Shown piece by piece: positions 1-9,300 of a DNA stretch of 14,034 bases. A model generated the notes under the pieces. The model ran no database searches and had not been told where the DNA came from. It was given only the letters and a program-made list of their open reading frames with translations. The position numbers were made by a program, and so were the translations under genes. Positions within the stretch are counted from its first letter, which is position 1. Each line of letters begins with the position of its first letter. The stretch is from an uncultured Bacteroidales bacterium (lineage in GTDB: Bacteria > Bacteroidota > Bacteroidia > Bacteroidales > UBA932): contig CALBPX010000053.1 of NCBI GenBank assembly GCA_937899055.1, positions 1-14,034 of the forward strand, in the 5' to 3' direction.

Positions 1-51
1 GAGAAAGGTGGCGTAAGCCAGACAAACTCTATGAAAAACTTCTCAGGGGTA

Positions 52-80
52 AGCCGCGGCGGCTGGGGCAGAATGCCCCA
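52..80. repeat. Two adjacent perfect palindromes
   Basis: AGCCGC at 52-57 pairs with GCGGCT at 59-64 across a single central G. Sharing base 64, TGGGGCA at 64-70 pairs with TGCCCCA at 74-80 across a GAA triloop. Both stems are perfect and GC-rich. No T-run follows, so this is not a standard intrinsic terminator. It could be the end of a transcript from a gene outside the window, the terminal structure of a small mobile element, or a protein-binding dyad. Confidence 0.55.
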
Positions 81-191
81 TTGAGCCGAATGTTGAAAAT
101 AAAACTAAAAAATGCTCGGTTTTTACCGGCTAAAACAGCGGAATCATCGTTTTTTCTTGCGTTTCCGCTTGTTTTCTCACGAAAAAACATT

Positions 192-219
192 GTAACTCGT
201 GTTTTACGAGTCACTTTTT
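192..219 (+). terminator. Terminator-like hairpin
   Basis: ACTCGT (195-200) pairs perfectly with ACGAGT (206-211) around a GTTTT loop. The stem extends past one A-C mismatch by GT (192-193) with AC (213-214), and a five-T run follows (215-219). An A-run just left of the stem (182-187) would give the reverse transcript a U-tract as well, so it may work in both directions. It lies upstream of the first gene and would insulate it from anything to the left. The stem is short and only moderately stable. Confidence 0.4.
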
Positions 220-251
220 CAGGGAAAGACACACTTGTCAAGAAAAATAGT

Positions 252-259
252 TATATTTG
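252..259 (+). promoter_or_regulatory. Bacteroidota -7 promoter element
   Basis: TATATTTG matches the Bacteroidota housekeeping -7 consensus TAnnTTTG. A TTTG-type -33 box at the ideal distance is not present; the nearest is CTTG at 234-237, with a spacing of only 14. The predicted start of transcription is near base 266, giving a leader of about 15 nt before the ATG at 282. Confidence 0.45.
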
Positions 260-281
260 TTATAATAAAATTTATAAAGTG

Positions 282-1490
282 ATGAAAAAAACATCGATAT
301 TGTTTACAATACTTATGATGCAAACGTTGGTGGTTTGTTGTGATGATGATAAGGGTTTTTATTCTGGGATAGAACATTTGGGTAAAAAAAAGGTGGAAAT
401 AGAGACCTTGAAAATGGATAGTATTGTTTTTGATGCGTCAATGACATCTTTTTCTGGCCAATGGTTAATGTCACCGGTGGGGCACAGGATATACTTTGCA
501 GATAGATATGCTGTTGGAATACACTCCTATAATCTAAACGGAGAATATGATACCACTTATATAACGCAAGGGCGTGGACCTAATGAAATGTTATTACCTT
601 CGTGGAGCTCCTCTTTTGATCAAAATGGATGTTTTTTGAGTCTGGACAACAACTCAAGTGTAAACATTTTTAATGCTGACTTTTCGAAAAAACTCTTTTA
701 TGAGCCAGCCTCTTGGTTTACGGCCGTTGATACGAACTTTCTCCAGGCGGACTGGGGGAATCTTTATAGAAATCCAGATCCCAAGGTGCCCCAAATGTAT
801 GAGTTTAACAATTACGTCGGCCAAATAGTTTATAGATATGGTATTTTATATCTTCCTGTTTTAACGGAACATGTTGCATATAATCCTTATGAGGTCCATT
901 CAAAATCAAAGGAGTTCTGGAGAGATTCCTATCTCTTTGCCATATATGAACCAGAAAATATTTCTGCGACATTCAAACTCGTGGGACACTACCCTTCTGT
1001 TTATGCAAAGAAAAATATTCCTGTTTTTGGAAGATATTCTTTCTTGGTAAAAGGAAATGAGATAATGGTTTCCTTTAACGCAGATCCGAAAATCTATGTT
1101 ATGAGTTTATCTGGTGAACCTCTTTATTCATTTGGGGTTGCTGATGATTTGATCTCCGGTGTCTATCCTGAGACAGTCACGTTTGAGGATTTTGAAGAAC
1201 ATGGGACCGCATACAGAAATAAGCATGGGTATTACGACAAGTTGTTTTCAGACGGTGAATTTGTATTCAGAACATGTATGTTGGACAACGGGAAAAGAAA
1301 GTTGCAGATATATAAAGATTGTGATTTGATTGGAGACATTCTTGTTGATTCTGGATTCGAATTATTTGGTCGCGGGTGCGATGGTTTTTACTATTCCTAT
1401 AAGCGGGCAGATTATATTAACGAACATTTTATATTGGTTAAATTTAAATTATTTGAAAATGCAGGGGGAGAAGGTGGTACAACAGACTGA
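282..1490 (+). CDS. Six-bladed beta-propeller lipoprotein (BF3164-like / TolB-like)
   Basis: A 402-aa predicted lipoprotein. Residues 1-20 form a signal peptide with tandem cysteines (C19, C20) followed by DDDK. The acidic run just after the lipid cysteine resembles the lipoprotein export signal that sends Bacteroidota lipoproteins to the cell surface. The lipobox itself is imperfect (Val or Cys at -1). The rest is beta-rich and contains GRGPNE at residues 97-102, the G-x-G-P-x-E signature of the BF3164-like and six-bladed propeller families. The ATG at 282 is chosen because it sits about 23 nt after a promoter element and starts directly with the signal peptide; the open frame continues further upstream but without secretion logic. 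The final 32 nt overlap the next gene, suggesting coupled translation. Family propellers commonly sit beside secreted peptides and transporters in Bacteroidales. The ligand is unknown; a sensing or scaffolding role is inference. Confidence 0.75.
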   Translation: MKKTSILFTILMMQTLVVCCDDDKGFYSGIEHLGKKKVEIETLKMDSIVFDASMTSFSGQWLMSPVGHRIYFADRYAVGIHSYNLNGEYDTTYITQGRGPNEMLLPSWSSSFDQNGCFLSLDNNSSVNIFNADFSKKLFYEPASWFTAVDTNFLQADWGNLYRNPDPKVPQMYEFNNYVGQIVYRYGILYLPVLTEHVAYNPYEVHSKSKEFWRDSYLFAIYEPENISATFKLVGHYPSVYAKKNIPVFGRYSFLVKGNEIMVSFNADPKIYVMSLSGEPLYSFGVADDLISGVYPETVTFEDFEEHGTAYRNKHGYYDKLFSDGEFVFRTCMLDNGKRKLQIYKDCDLIGDILVDSGFELFGRGCDGFYYSYKRADYINEHFILVKFKLFENAGGEGGTTD

Positions 1491-2961
1491 TATAAAGAGC
1501 CGGTTTCTGCTGTTTCTGCTTCTGGCGTTTAACTCATACTATTGCGTAGCTCAAGAGATTAAAGTTATTACCCAGGACGGGGATGCAGTTCCATATCTGT
1601 ATTTTGCTTCTTCGAGCGGTAAATATTATTTAAGCTCGGATAGTAACGGTTTTATAGATATCTCTGATGTGCACATTCCAGATACCACGGTTTTTAAGGT
1701 TTATTCGGATTTTTATTCTTCAGAGCCAACTTCATTTTTGGCTATGAGAAGTCGTAAGGAGATAGTAGTCCTGTATAAGGCAGGGCTTTTAAGCGAGTTA
1801 TATATAATGCCGGAGGAGTCTTTGATGAAATTGTTGGGTAGCGCTAGCAGACTGTTCTCGAAAAGATATCTTAAAAATTATGTGGCGACAATGGGTTATC
1901 GTCGAATGATTTATTCCGGTGAAAAACCGGTACAGCAATATCTTGTTTACGGACTTTGGGGATCTTTGGATTTTAATCAGGACCACATTCGCCATTATTG
2001 GGACGACAGGAATCTTATGGGTGTTTTCGGGGCTCTAGATTCATTTGTGTCTGATTTTCATCTTTCAGGAAAAAAAACTTCTGCAGGCCCTAATAGCGTG
2101 GTAAATCAAGCGGTATCTGATGAGGATTTTTTTAATGTTAATTATGTCAACGAATTTAATTTACGCGCTCTTGACATAAAAAGGACAGTGGAAATATACT
2201 CGCCGTTAAATGAAAAATATGTAAAAGATTACTCTTATCGTCTGGAATCTATTTCGAATGAGAGAGGGGAAAAATTATATACCATTGTCTTTAAGACGAA
2301 ATCAAATAAGTTTCCAGGACACACAAAGCTTTTGGGCACTGGAAAGATTGTATTGACAGAAGATGGTAAAGTTCTAAAGGTAGAACTTGAAAATGCAGAG
2401 GATAGGTATTCTTCTTTCATAAGAAACAAGGAAGCAAAGGCCGGTGTTTTATTGACTCCGTATAAATGGTCAGTATGTTATGTACATAATGAACTAGGTA
2501 TTTTTACCGCTTCTGTTAAAATGGCTGTAACCTGGCGTGCACCTCAGAAATCACCTTTGAAAAGAGGAGATTGGTATTACATTGAGTGGAATCCATACAG
2601 GCGGCCATTTGAGAATAGGTTAAAAACCGAAACGGAAATTGTTTTTTCTGAAATTGTGCCAATTGTGAGCAAGAAGCAAAAAGATAAAATCAGGGGCTTT
2701 TTGGGTTCTTCTTTTGGTGCAGGTGCTACCTATTATGCGGTTGAAATAGTTAACCATGACTTTTGGTTTAAAGTACTCAAAGAGAATCTGGGGTTAGGTT
2801 TAATAAATTCAGATCTTTATTCCACGGATTTTGAGTCACTTTATCAGCAGGCGGTAAGATCTAACGAAATAAACAGGCTGGGGTATTCTGGGAATAAAAA
2901 CAAAAATAATCCAGCAAGGGTGTTGTACAGGGAGATTCACAACAAAGAATATTATGAGTAG
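1459..2961 (+). CDS. Secreted protein with CarboxypepD_reg-like N-terminal domain
   Basis: A predicted 500-aa exported protein. Starting at ATG 1459, residues 12-32 form a signal peptide (Lys-Ser-Arg, then a Leu/Phe-rich core) ending near CVAQ. Residues of about 33-115 fit the CarboxypepD_reg-like beta-sandwich found at the N-terminus of many Bacteroidota envelope proteins: a V-x-x-x-D-G-x-x-V-P-Y start, a Ser/Asp-Ser-Asn-Gly-Phe strand, and the closing stretch before LSELYIMPEE that corresponds to the usual L-x-E-V-x-V end. The remaining roughly 385 residues are mixed alpha/beta and I do not recognise them; no TonB-dependent barrel follows, because the protein is too short for one. A longer frame opens at 1330, but its extra residues lie wholly inside the upstream gene. 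A GTG at 1474 is an alternative start. It overlaps the upstream gene by 32 nt and the downstream gene by 8 nt. Confidence 0.65.
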   Translation: MQGEKVVQQTDIKSRFLLFLLLAFNSYYCVAQEIKVITQDGDAVPYLYFASSSGKYYLSSDSNGFIDISDVHIPDTTVFKVYSDFYSSEPTSFLAMRSRKEIVVLYKAGLLSELYIMPEESLMKLLGSASRLFSKRYLKNYVATMGYRRMIYSGEKPVQQYLVYGLWGSLDFNQDHIRHYWDDRNLMGVFGALDSFVSDFHLSGKKTSAGPNSVVNQAVSDEDFFNVNYVNEFNLRALDIKRTVEIYSPLNEKYVKDYSYRLESISNERGEKLYTIVFKTKSNKFPGHTKLLGTGKIVLTEDGKVLKVELENAEDRYSSFIRNKEAKAGVLLTPYKWSVCYVHNELGIFTASVKMAVTWRAPQKSPLKRGDWYYIEWNPYRRPFENRLKTETEIVFSEIVPIVSKKQKDKIRGFLGSSFGAGATYYAVEIVNHDFWFKVLKENLGLGLINSDLYSTDFESLYQQAVRSNEINRLGYSGNKNKNNPARVLYREIHNKEYYE

Positions 2962-3355
2962 CAGATCAAAAATAGCATTAGGGTTAATATTACTTTTTGT
3001 GATAATGTTCTTTTGTGAGACATTAGTTTTTTGTCAAGGAGGACCCAAATTTAAGTTTTTAGACAGTCGTGTTATAAATGTTCCTTCAATAAGAGCGGGT
3101 GAGACCTATAATGTTTCGGTCCGCTATAAAAATGAAGGAAATCAGACGCTTGTAGTAAAAAATGTAAACAAGACGTGTAATTGTACAGAGGCTGTTGTTC
3201 AGCAGGAAATATTGGAACCAGGTGCAATCGGGCAGGTAGATATTACTATTGACACCGAGGGAAAAAGAGGCCGGAACACGATAGTTGTTACTCTGGCGAC
3301 GAATGCAAAACCAGCTACAAGCATTATTAGGATAGACCTCAACGTTATTCCGTGA
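2954..3355 (+). CDS. DUF1573 secreted protein
   Basis: A 133-aa protein with an N-terminal hydrophobic export segment (residues 7-27, ending near VFCQ) followed by one DUF1573 Ig-like domain. Hallmarks visible are the K-N-x-G-x-x-x-L-V-V-K-N-V strand (59-71), the paired cysteines in TCNC (C75 and C77), the P-G-x-x-G turn and the D-T-x-G-K-x-G stretch before the final strands. DUF1573 proteins are common Bacteroidota envelope proteins of unknown function and are often found near propeller lipoproteins. It overlaps the preceding gene by 8 nt, so it is probably the last gene of a three-gene operon. Its stop lies 11 bp inside the 3' end of the opposing RND permease gene, leaving no room for a separate terminator. 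Confidence 0.85.
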   Translation: MSSRSKIALGLILLFVIMFFCETLVFCQGGPKFKFLDSRVINVPSIRAGETYNVSVRYKNEGNQTLVVKNVNKTCNCTEAVVQQEILEPGAIGQVDITIDTEGKRGRNTIVVTLATNAKPATSIIRIDLNVIP

Positions 3356-6350
3356 TATACAAATAAAAACTGTTGGCAAACACGGGCAAATAAAAGACTA
3401 CGGCTATTAAGGAAAATAGTTGTGTACTAATAACCCCCAAAGCAAAATCGAACCAGAAAGCTTCCTGTGGTCCTTCTATAAGAAATGGGGCAAGTCCTAT
3501 TACGGTAGATATGATTGTAAGCATTATTGGTCTGATTTCTTGATGGAAAGACCTCATAAAAATCTTTATTCTTCTTGGTTTGTCTATAACAAGCCCCTTG
3601 TGCTCTGTCTCTGAAAGATTTTTCTTAAAAGTCCAAAGCATATATATACCAGCATTGACCGTTATTCCAGCAGATAAAATTATCGCGGAGAATCCTCCCG
3701 CATCAAATATATATGAGGAGAATCCGAACACAAGAAAAAGACCGATAATGGAAACCGGTACCATAATGATGACAGCAAGCGGATATCGCAGAGATTCAAA
3801 AAGAACGGACAAAAACACGAACAAGGCCAGCAGGATAAGGAATACCAAATAAACATACCTAAGGCTCTGCTTTTTTATGTCAAATCTATATGTCATTGAG
3901 TTTGCCTTATATCCCATTGGAAGGACTTCCGTATTCAGATAGTCTATTGCCTTATTTTCCACGAGGCTGTTCATTTTAACACCTCCGAGGAAATCATAAC
4001 AGACAAGCAGCCGGTAAGACTGATTTTCTTTTACGATATTTATTTTGGAGTCTGTTTTTTCTATTACTCCCACATCAGACAGGGTAACCGAACTGCCTGA
4101 AACCATAAGGGGGGATGTACTTGCCTGCCATAAATCATACACGTCCAGTTGAGAGGAACGCAGTACTTTGGGGCGCGAATGTTCAAGGCTTCTTTTATAT
4201 AGAACCTCCTGGAGCACCCTATAATACACGTTAGGACTAATTTCAGCAACAGCCAATTTCTCAAAATCGTATTTTAAATCTATCTGAGAGAGAGGAGGTT
4301 GGTCTATGGAACTTCTAATTTGAATATTTCTGACTCTGGAATATTTCTGAAGAAACTCCGACAACTCCTGAGCATAGCCAAACAGGCTGTTAAAGTTATA
4401 ACCTGTTATTTGTATTGCATTAGAACGCCCTAAGCCCCCTATATAATTGCTGAAGTATTTATCATCTATACCACTGACGGTCCAATTGGCACCTCCATAA
4501 TCAGATGCGGCAGATATGACACTTTGCTTGAGTTCCATAGGAAAGAAAGTGTTTTCATATTCCGGCTTGAAAAACACTTCTATTACCGCCCTGTCGTATG
4601 ATTGTACTCTTGATGTAAAGAGTTCTATTTGTTCATATTGAGCAAGATAGTTCTCCATCTGCCGGACGATTTTGTCCAATTGTTGCACTGTGTGCCCTTG
4701 ACTGAGTCCTGTAGTTATAAGAAGGCTTTTCTTTTGAGGAAGCCGACCGAAATCAACTCTGGAAAGAGAGCCGTAAAACAACCTCAGAGCAAAAGCAAAG
4801 CCAACTGTCAAAAGAATCAGGAGAATCCATTTGTGACCGACAAAAAAAGATATGTACTTTTCGTAAGCCTCGTCAAATCTCGCAAGTTTTTTCAAAAAAG
4901 AAAATGAGGCGGTCCTTCCATTGCCGCCCAGTGGTATGTAATAAAGCAAAGACGGAACAAAGAAATAGGCTACAGCCAAAGACACTGCAAGATTGATGGT
5001 TATGGCATATATAAAATCAGAAAGATTAGCTCTCAGCTCCGACGGAAGAGTAAATGTCATAAAAAGAGCTGCTATGGTTGTTGCTACGGCTCCGAATATC
5101 GCCCAAATCACAGCACGGCTGCCCTTTCTGCTGTAATAGTCAGTCATTATGATAGTTGAATCTATCATCATTCCCATTGATATGGTTATTCCGGCAAGGG
5201 AATAAAGATGAAGGTTCAGCCCTGCAATATAATATACAAGCAGAGCCGTTGAAATGTTGGCTGTTATTGTTAATAAAACAGCAAAAGTATAGTTGAGAGA
5301 CCTGTACGAAATAAGAACAAAGGCAATCAAGGCAATTATAGAAATCAACGTTCTTGCCAATATCTTGTTAAGTTCTGACGAAATGAATTCAGAAGAATCG
5401 TAACCAATTGAATAAGAAATGGAATCGGGAATATTCAGCGATAACTCTTCCATTTTTTGCTTCAGGTTACTAATTGTTTTGAGACTGTTTGCCTCCGGAG
5501 ACGTCCAAACCGAAATCGAAAGTGTATTTAGTCCGTTTATACGGTAATAAGAATTACTTTCGGCTTCCTCCGTTTTTATTGTTGCCAGATCCGAAAGATG
5601 CACAACAAATCCGTGGCGGGAAGCCACTGGTATGTTTTCAAGAGCCTCTTTATCCGCCTTAAGCCATACAGAAATAATGTTCCCAGAAGCATCCTTAGAC
5701 AATCCTATATTTTCAGAACAACCTGCCCTTCTTAATGCCTCAAATAATTCCTCAGATGTTATTTCGAAAGACCTCGCTGAGTTTACGTCAAATTCTATTA
5801 CCGTCTGAAGAGGGGCATATCCCGAAATATCTACTCTTTCAACCCCCTTCACCGAGGAAAGTGGAGACAGAAGCAAATCTCTGGATACATTGTATATCTC
5901 GGAGGTTGGTATATCACCCTTGAGGACAAACACAATAGATTCCTTTGAGGAAACTCCTCTTGTTCCAAGCGATATGTCAGGATATGAAACACCGTCTGGA
6001 AGACGGGGATAAACGCTTCTTACAATTGTGGCGACCTCAAGCCTAACCGCCCGCATATCAGCTTTACTTCCAAATGTCAGATATATTCTTCCTCCTTTTG
6101 AAGAAGACACAGAAGATGTTCCTTCGCAGCCCTTGATTCGGGAAAGAGCTGACTCCAAGACTGATGTTACATTCTTTTCTGTAGCCAATGGCGTTGCTCC
6201 GCCATAGGAAAAACTGACTCCTACTGTGCTGCGTTTTTCTTCCGGAATATAACTCAGGCTCAGAGAACGTACACAGAGAAGGCCGGTTATCGTAATGGCA
6301 ATAGTGGCCAGCAAGACTGAAAAAGGTGATATGTTTACCCTTTTATTCAT
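3345..6350 (-). CDS. RND efflux permease, second subunit
   Basis: A 1001-aa inner-membrane RND (AcrB/MdtB-type, HAE-1-like) transporter. Visible architecture is TM1 (about 9-29), a first periplasmic domain, TM2-6 (about 332-472), TM7 (about 507-527), a second periplasmic domain, and TM8-12 (about 832-998). The TM4 relay motif reads GMMIDST, keeping one acidic residue (D397) where AcrB has two. The AcrB K940 position is Asn (TVNAG, N899), and the AcrB R971 equivalent is kept (EIRP, R940). Length is slightly below the usual 1020-1050. The start ATG overlaps the end of the other permease gene by 8 nt. Family knowledge: proton-driven export in a trimer coupled to a fusion protein and a TolC channel. 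With its sister it may form a heteromeric pump as MdtB and MdtC do (inference). Substrate is unknown. Confidence 0.9.
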   Translation of the reverse strand: MNKRVNISPFSVLLATIAITITGLLCVRSLSLSYIPEEKRSTVGVSFSYGGATPLATEKNVTSVLESALSRIKGCEGTSSVSSSKGGRIYLTFGSKADMRAVRLEVATIVRSVYPRLPDGVSYPDISLGTRGVSSKESIVFVLKGDIPTSEIYNVSRDLLLSPLSSVKGVERVDISGYAPLQTVIEFDVNSARSFEITSEELFEALRRAGCSENIGLSKDASGNIISVWLKADKEALENIPVASRHGFVVHLSDLATIKTEEAESNSYYRINGLNTLSISVWTSPEANSLKTISNLKQKMEELSLNIPDSISYSIGYDSSEFISSELNKILARTLISIIALIAFVLISYRSLNYTFAVLLTITANISTALLVYYIAGLNLHLYSLAGITISMGMMIDSTIIMTDYYSRKGSRAVIWAIFGAVATTIAALFMTFTLPSELRANLSDFIYAITINLAVSLAVAYFFVPSLLYYIPLGGNGRTASFSFLKKLARFDEAYEKYISFFVGHKWILLILLTVGFAFALRLFYGSLSRVDFGRLPQKKSLLITTGLSQGHTVQQLDKIVRQMENYLAQYEQIELFTSRVQSYDRAVIEVFFKPEYENTFFPMELKQSVISAASDYGGANWTVSGIDDKYFSNYIGGLGRSNAIQITGYNFNSLFGYAQELSEFLQKYSRVRNIQIRSSIDQPPLSQIDLKYDFEKLAVAEISPNVYYRVLQEVLYKRSLEHSRPKVLRSSQLDVYDLWQASTSPLMVSGSSVTLSDVGVIEKTDSKINIVKENQSYRLLVCYDFLGGVKMNSLVENKAIDYLNTEVLPMGYKANSMTYRFDIKKQSLRYVYLVFLILLALFVFLSVLFESLRYPLAVIIMVPVSIIGLFLVFGFSSYIFDAGGFSAIILSAGITVNAGIYMLWTFKKNLSETEHKGLVIDKPRRIKIFMRSFHQEIRPIMLTIISTVIGLAPFLIEGPQEAFWFDFALGVISTQLFSLIAVVFYLPVFANSFYLYITE

Positions 6351-9300
6351 CTGAAGTAGATTGCCGCTTTGAATAAAGGGTTCTGTAAAGGGCCGGAACC
6401 ACGAACAAGCTTACAAATGTGCCTACAAACATACCAACTATAATGACCACAGACATCGGATATTGCAAGCAATCACCCAAACTGCCTCTATCCAGAAAAG
6501 GAAGTACGGCCAGCACGGTTGTAAGAGATGTCATAATTATAGACTTCATTCTTCTATGGCCTGCCGTGACTATAGCCTCATCCATATCCATTCCAGAAAG
6601 AACGAGTTTGTTTATGGTATCTATCTTGAGTATGGAATCGTTGATTACTATTCCGCTTGTAACTATTAGTCCTATCATCGTCATTACATTCAGACTTATG
6701 CCCAAAATCCACAGGAAAAGAAAAACAAAGAAAAAATCTATTACCACCTCGGATAGGATTATTGCAGGCTGTTTCAAAGACTCAAACTGAGAAGCCAATA
6801 TCAGGTAAAGTATGACTATGGCCACAGACAGAGCCGCCAGCATCTCCCAAGCAAGCTTCCTTCCAGAAAACCAGACACCACTAAAAGACACATCAAAAGA
6901 GCCATCATCTCTTACTATATCACGGACCGTTTCAATTGCCTCCGATTCATGCCCTGCTTCTACATTCAATTCTACCGGCACAATTTCTCCGCCAATATTT
7001 CCACACACCGTTCTAAGGTCTTGTGAGTATGTTTCTCTTAGCAATTCTCTGACTGGAATTCTGGCATTTCCTTTAACTATAAATATTTCTTTGAGCATTG
7101 CGGAAATATTACCACTTCCGGTTTTTATCACCACCGGCATTATTTCATCGCCCTCGGACAAATCAAACATTTTGCTCCCGACCAGATTTTTTTTCAAGAC
7201 ATCCGCAAGTTCTGAACCCGTAATACCATACAGAGCCATTTTTTCATGGTCGGGCAAAAGAACAAGAGAAGGCTTGAATCTAAGTGGAGGAATTGTTAAA
7301 TCGTTTGATAGATCTATCATTGCAAGCAAGTTTTCAAACTTGTGAATTCCCCCTCCTGAAAAACCGGCCCGCAAGGGCCTGAAAACGGCACTTAGATACG
7401 CTTCTTTATCTGCAAACACAAAGTCAAGAACATTTGAAGACTCCTTGTATTCATAAAAGGCTGTTTTATACTTTTCTGACAAATATCTTGATATCCTGCT
7501 CTTAATCTGCTCCAGTTCCTGCGAAGATTTGCCCTTGATATAAATTTCAGCCATGTTTTCAGACATATTCTCAGTGTGCCCTAACATATACTGCTGGTGT
7601 CCAGCATATATAATGAATTCTTCCGTGTTTCCCGGCAGGTTACTTTCCATTTCCATAATCCGCTCAAGACTGGTTTCAAGCCCCAAAGGCTCGTTCCAAT
7701 CCAACTTAAGAATAGTTTCCGTGTGATCCATATGAGGAAGACGGGTTTTAGGCAGAACCCTATAGAGTAAAAACAGACCTGCTACGCAGATTGCCAGAAT
7801 TGGAAAAACAATCCTCCTGTGATTTAAAAAGAAAGCACCTATACCCGCTCCCTTTTCTATGAGAAACCTGTTTATATCGGGCAGTTTTTCTGTTAAGGAC
7901 CTTGCGGATTTCTTGTCCTTTCCAAACCAATTGTAATAAAAAACAGGAACACAAATGACAGTAACAACATAAGACGCCAGGAGTGTTATGACAACCGCCT
8001 CCGCCTGTTCAGAAAAGAGTGCTGCTGCAATACCCTTGATAAAAACTATCGGGAGAAAAACAGCGCACGTTGTAAGGGTTGAGCTCAGCATGACTCCTGC
8101 CACCTCTTTTGTTCCCCTTACAATGGCATCTTCTCTACTCGGCGATTTATGGTAATGCTCATTTATATTGTCTATTAAAATTATGGAATTGTCCACCATA
8201 AGCCCCACTCCAAGAAGAAGGCCGGAAAGTGAAAGTATGTTTATACTGATTCCAAACAGCCTGAAGCAAAACATGGAAAGAAGAACAGAAACCGGTATCG
8301 TAAGGGCAGACAGCATTGACAGCCTTATATTGCGGAAGAATATGATTATAACCAGAACCGTAGCAAGAAGGGCAAACAAAAGATTCTGCAACAGACTCCT
8401 TATGGAATAATCCAGAAGTTCTGACTGGTTGCGGGTAATCTTGAAGTCAATGTCGGGATAATCAGAAGACATGGACTCGATAAGACTTTCTGTTTCGTCT
8501 CTCACCCCAGATATTTTGGAATCCGCCTGCTTGATTACTGCAATGCTGATTATTCTATTGCTCCTGTTATAGATCCCGCCAGATAATTCTGCGTTAGCAT
8601 AAGAAACCTTTGCAATATCTTTAAGTTGAAAGACTCGGCCGCCCTTTTTGAAGTAAATGTTCTGCAAATCTTCCTTGCTGCCCACAAGAGATTTGAAATT
8701 AATGTTATAACGATACTCCCTGTCTCTTACTGACAGATTTCCTAAACTTATGTCAGATGATTTCAGATAGCCTTCTAAATCTTCTAAAGACAAACCAAGA
8801 CTTTGCATTTTGTCCATATATGGCTCTATAAGATACTGATTTTCATCGTATCCGCTTGCATCGGCTATGGACACAGAGGGCAACTGTTCAAGACGCTTAA
8901 CCACAACAGAGCGGACAAAACGGCTTAAATCGTTGAAAGAGCTTTCTGTTCCGTCCTTCAAGGATATATTAAGGTAGAATACCGGAATGTCTGAAGCACT
9001 GTACTTGATTACTTGAGGCCGGCTTATCGGCGGGAGCAGACTCATAGTGCGGTCCACTTTTTCGTTGGCTTCTATGAAGTAATAGTCTATGTTAGCCCCA
9101 AAATCAAACGACAGCAAAACCGCCCCTCTGCCGTCTTCAGCCGTACTCGATATATCTTTAAGTCCGTCTATCTGAGCCAGCTGTTGTCTGAGCGGTTGAA
9201 GAACCTTTTCTTCAAGTTCCCTTGCCGAATAGCTCTTCTCTGACACCTGAACTGTTATATAAGGCACATCCACATCAGGGATTAGGGACACCGGGAGACG

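Larger units (their letters stand above)
1..281. other. Intergenic stretch without a convincing gene
   Basis: The first 281 bases precede the first supported gene. Reading frame 3 is open from base 3 into that gene, but its translation before base 282 is basic, low in complexity and would bury a clean lipoprotein signal peptide, so I do not call it coding. A 70-residue frame also exists on the minus strand (241 down to 29). It is basic and rich in Lys, Arg and Phe, and vaguely recalls the short DUF1661-type proteins annotated in Porphyromonas gingivalis; this is recall only. Bases 1-80 are about 56% GC by hand count against roughly 32-35% in sampled lines of the next two genes. Two palindromes, a terminator-like hairpin and a promoter element are listed separately. 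Confidence 0.5.

Noticed and set aside
39..48. Ten-base CTTCTCAGGG matching 13188-13197 in inverted orientation, as possible cassette ends
   Set aside because: About one or two matches of this length are expected by chance in 14 kb, and the similarity does not extend cleanly.
3..281. N-terminal extension of the first propeller protein, or an upstream gene fused to it
   Set aside because: The frame is open, but the extension is low-complexity and would place the lipoprotein signal peptide inside the protein. A -7 promoter element lies between it and the ATG at 282.
1330..1458. Longer start for the CarboxypepD_reg-like protein
   Set aside because: The extra residues read wholly through the upstream gene in another frame, and the signal peptide sits only after the ATG at 1459.
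6812..7345. 177-codon plus-strand open frame
   Set aside because: It lies entirely opposite the well-supported first RND permease gene and is Ser/Thr/Pro/Ile-rich, as expected for an antisense shadow.
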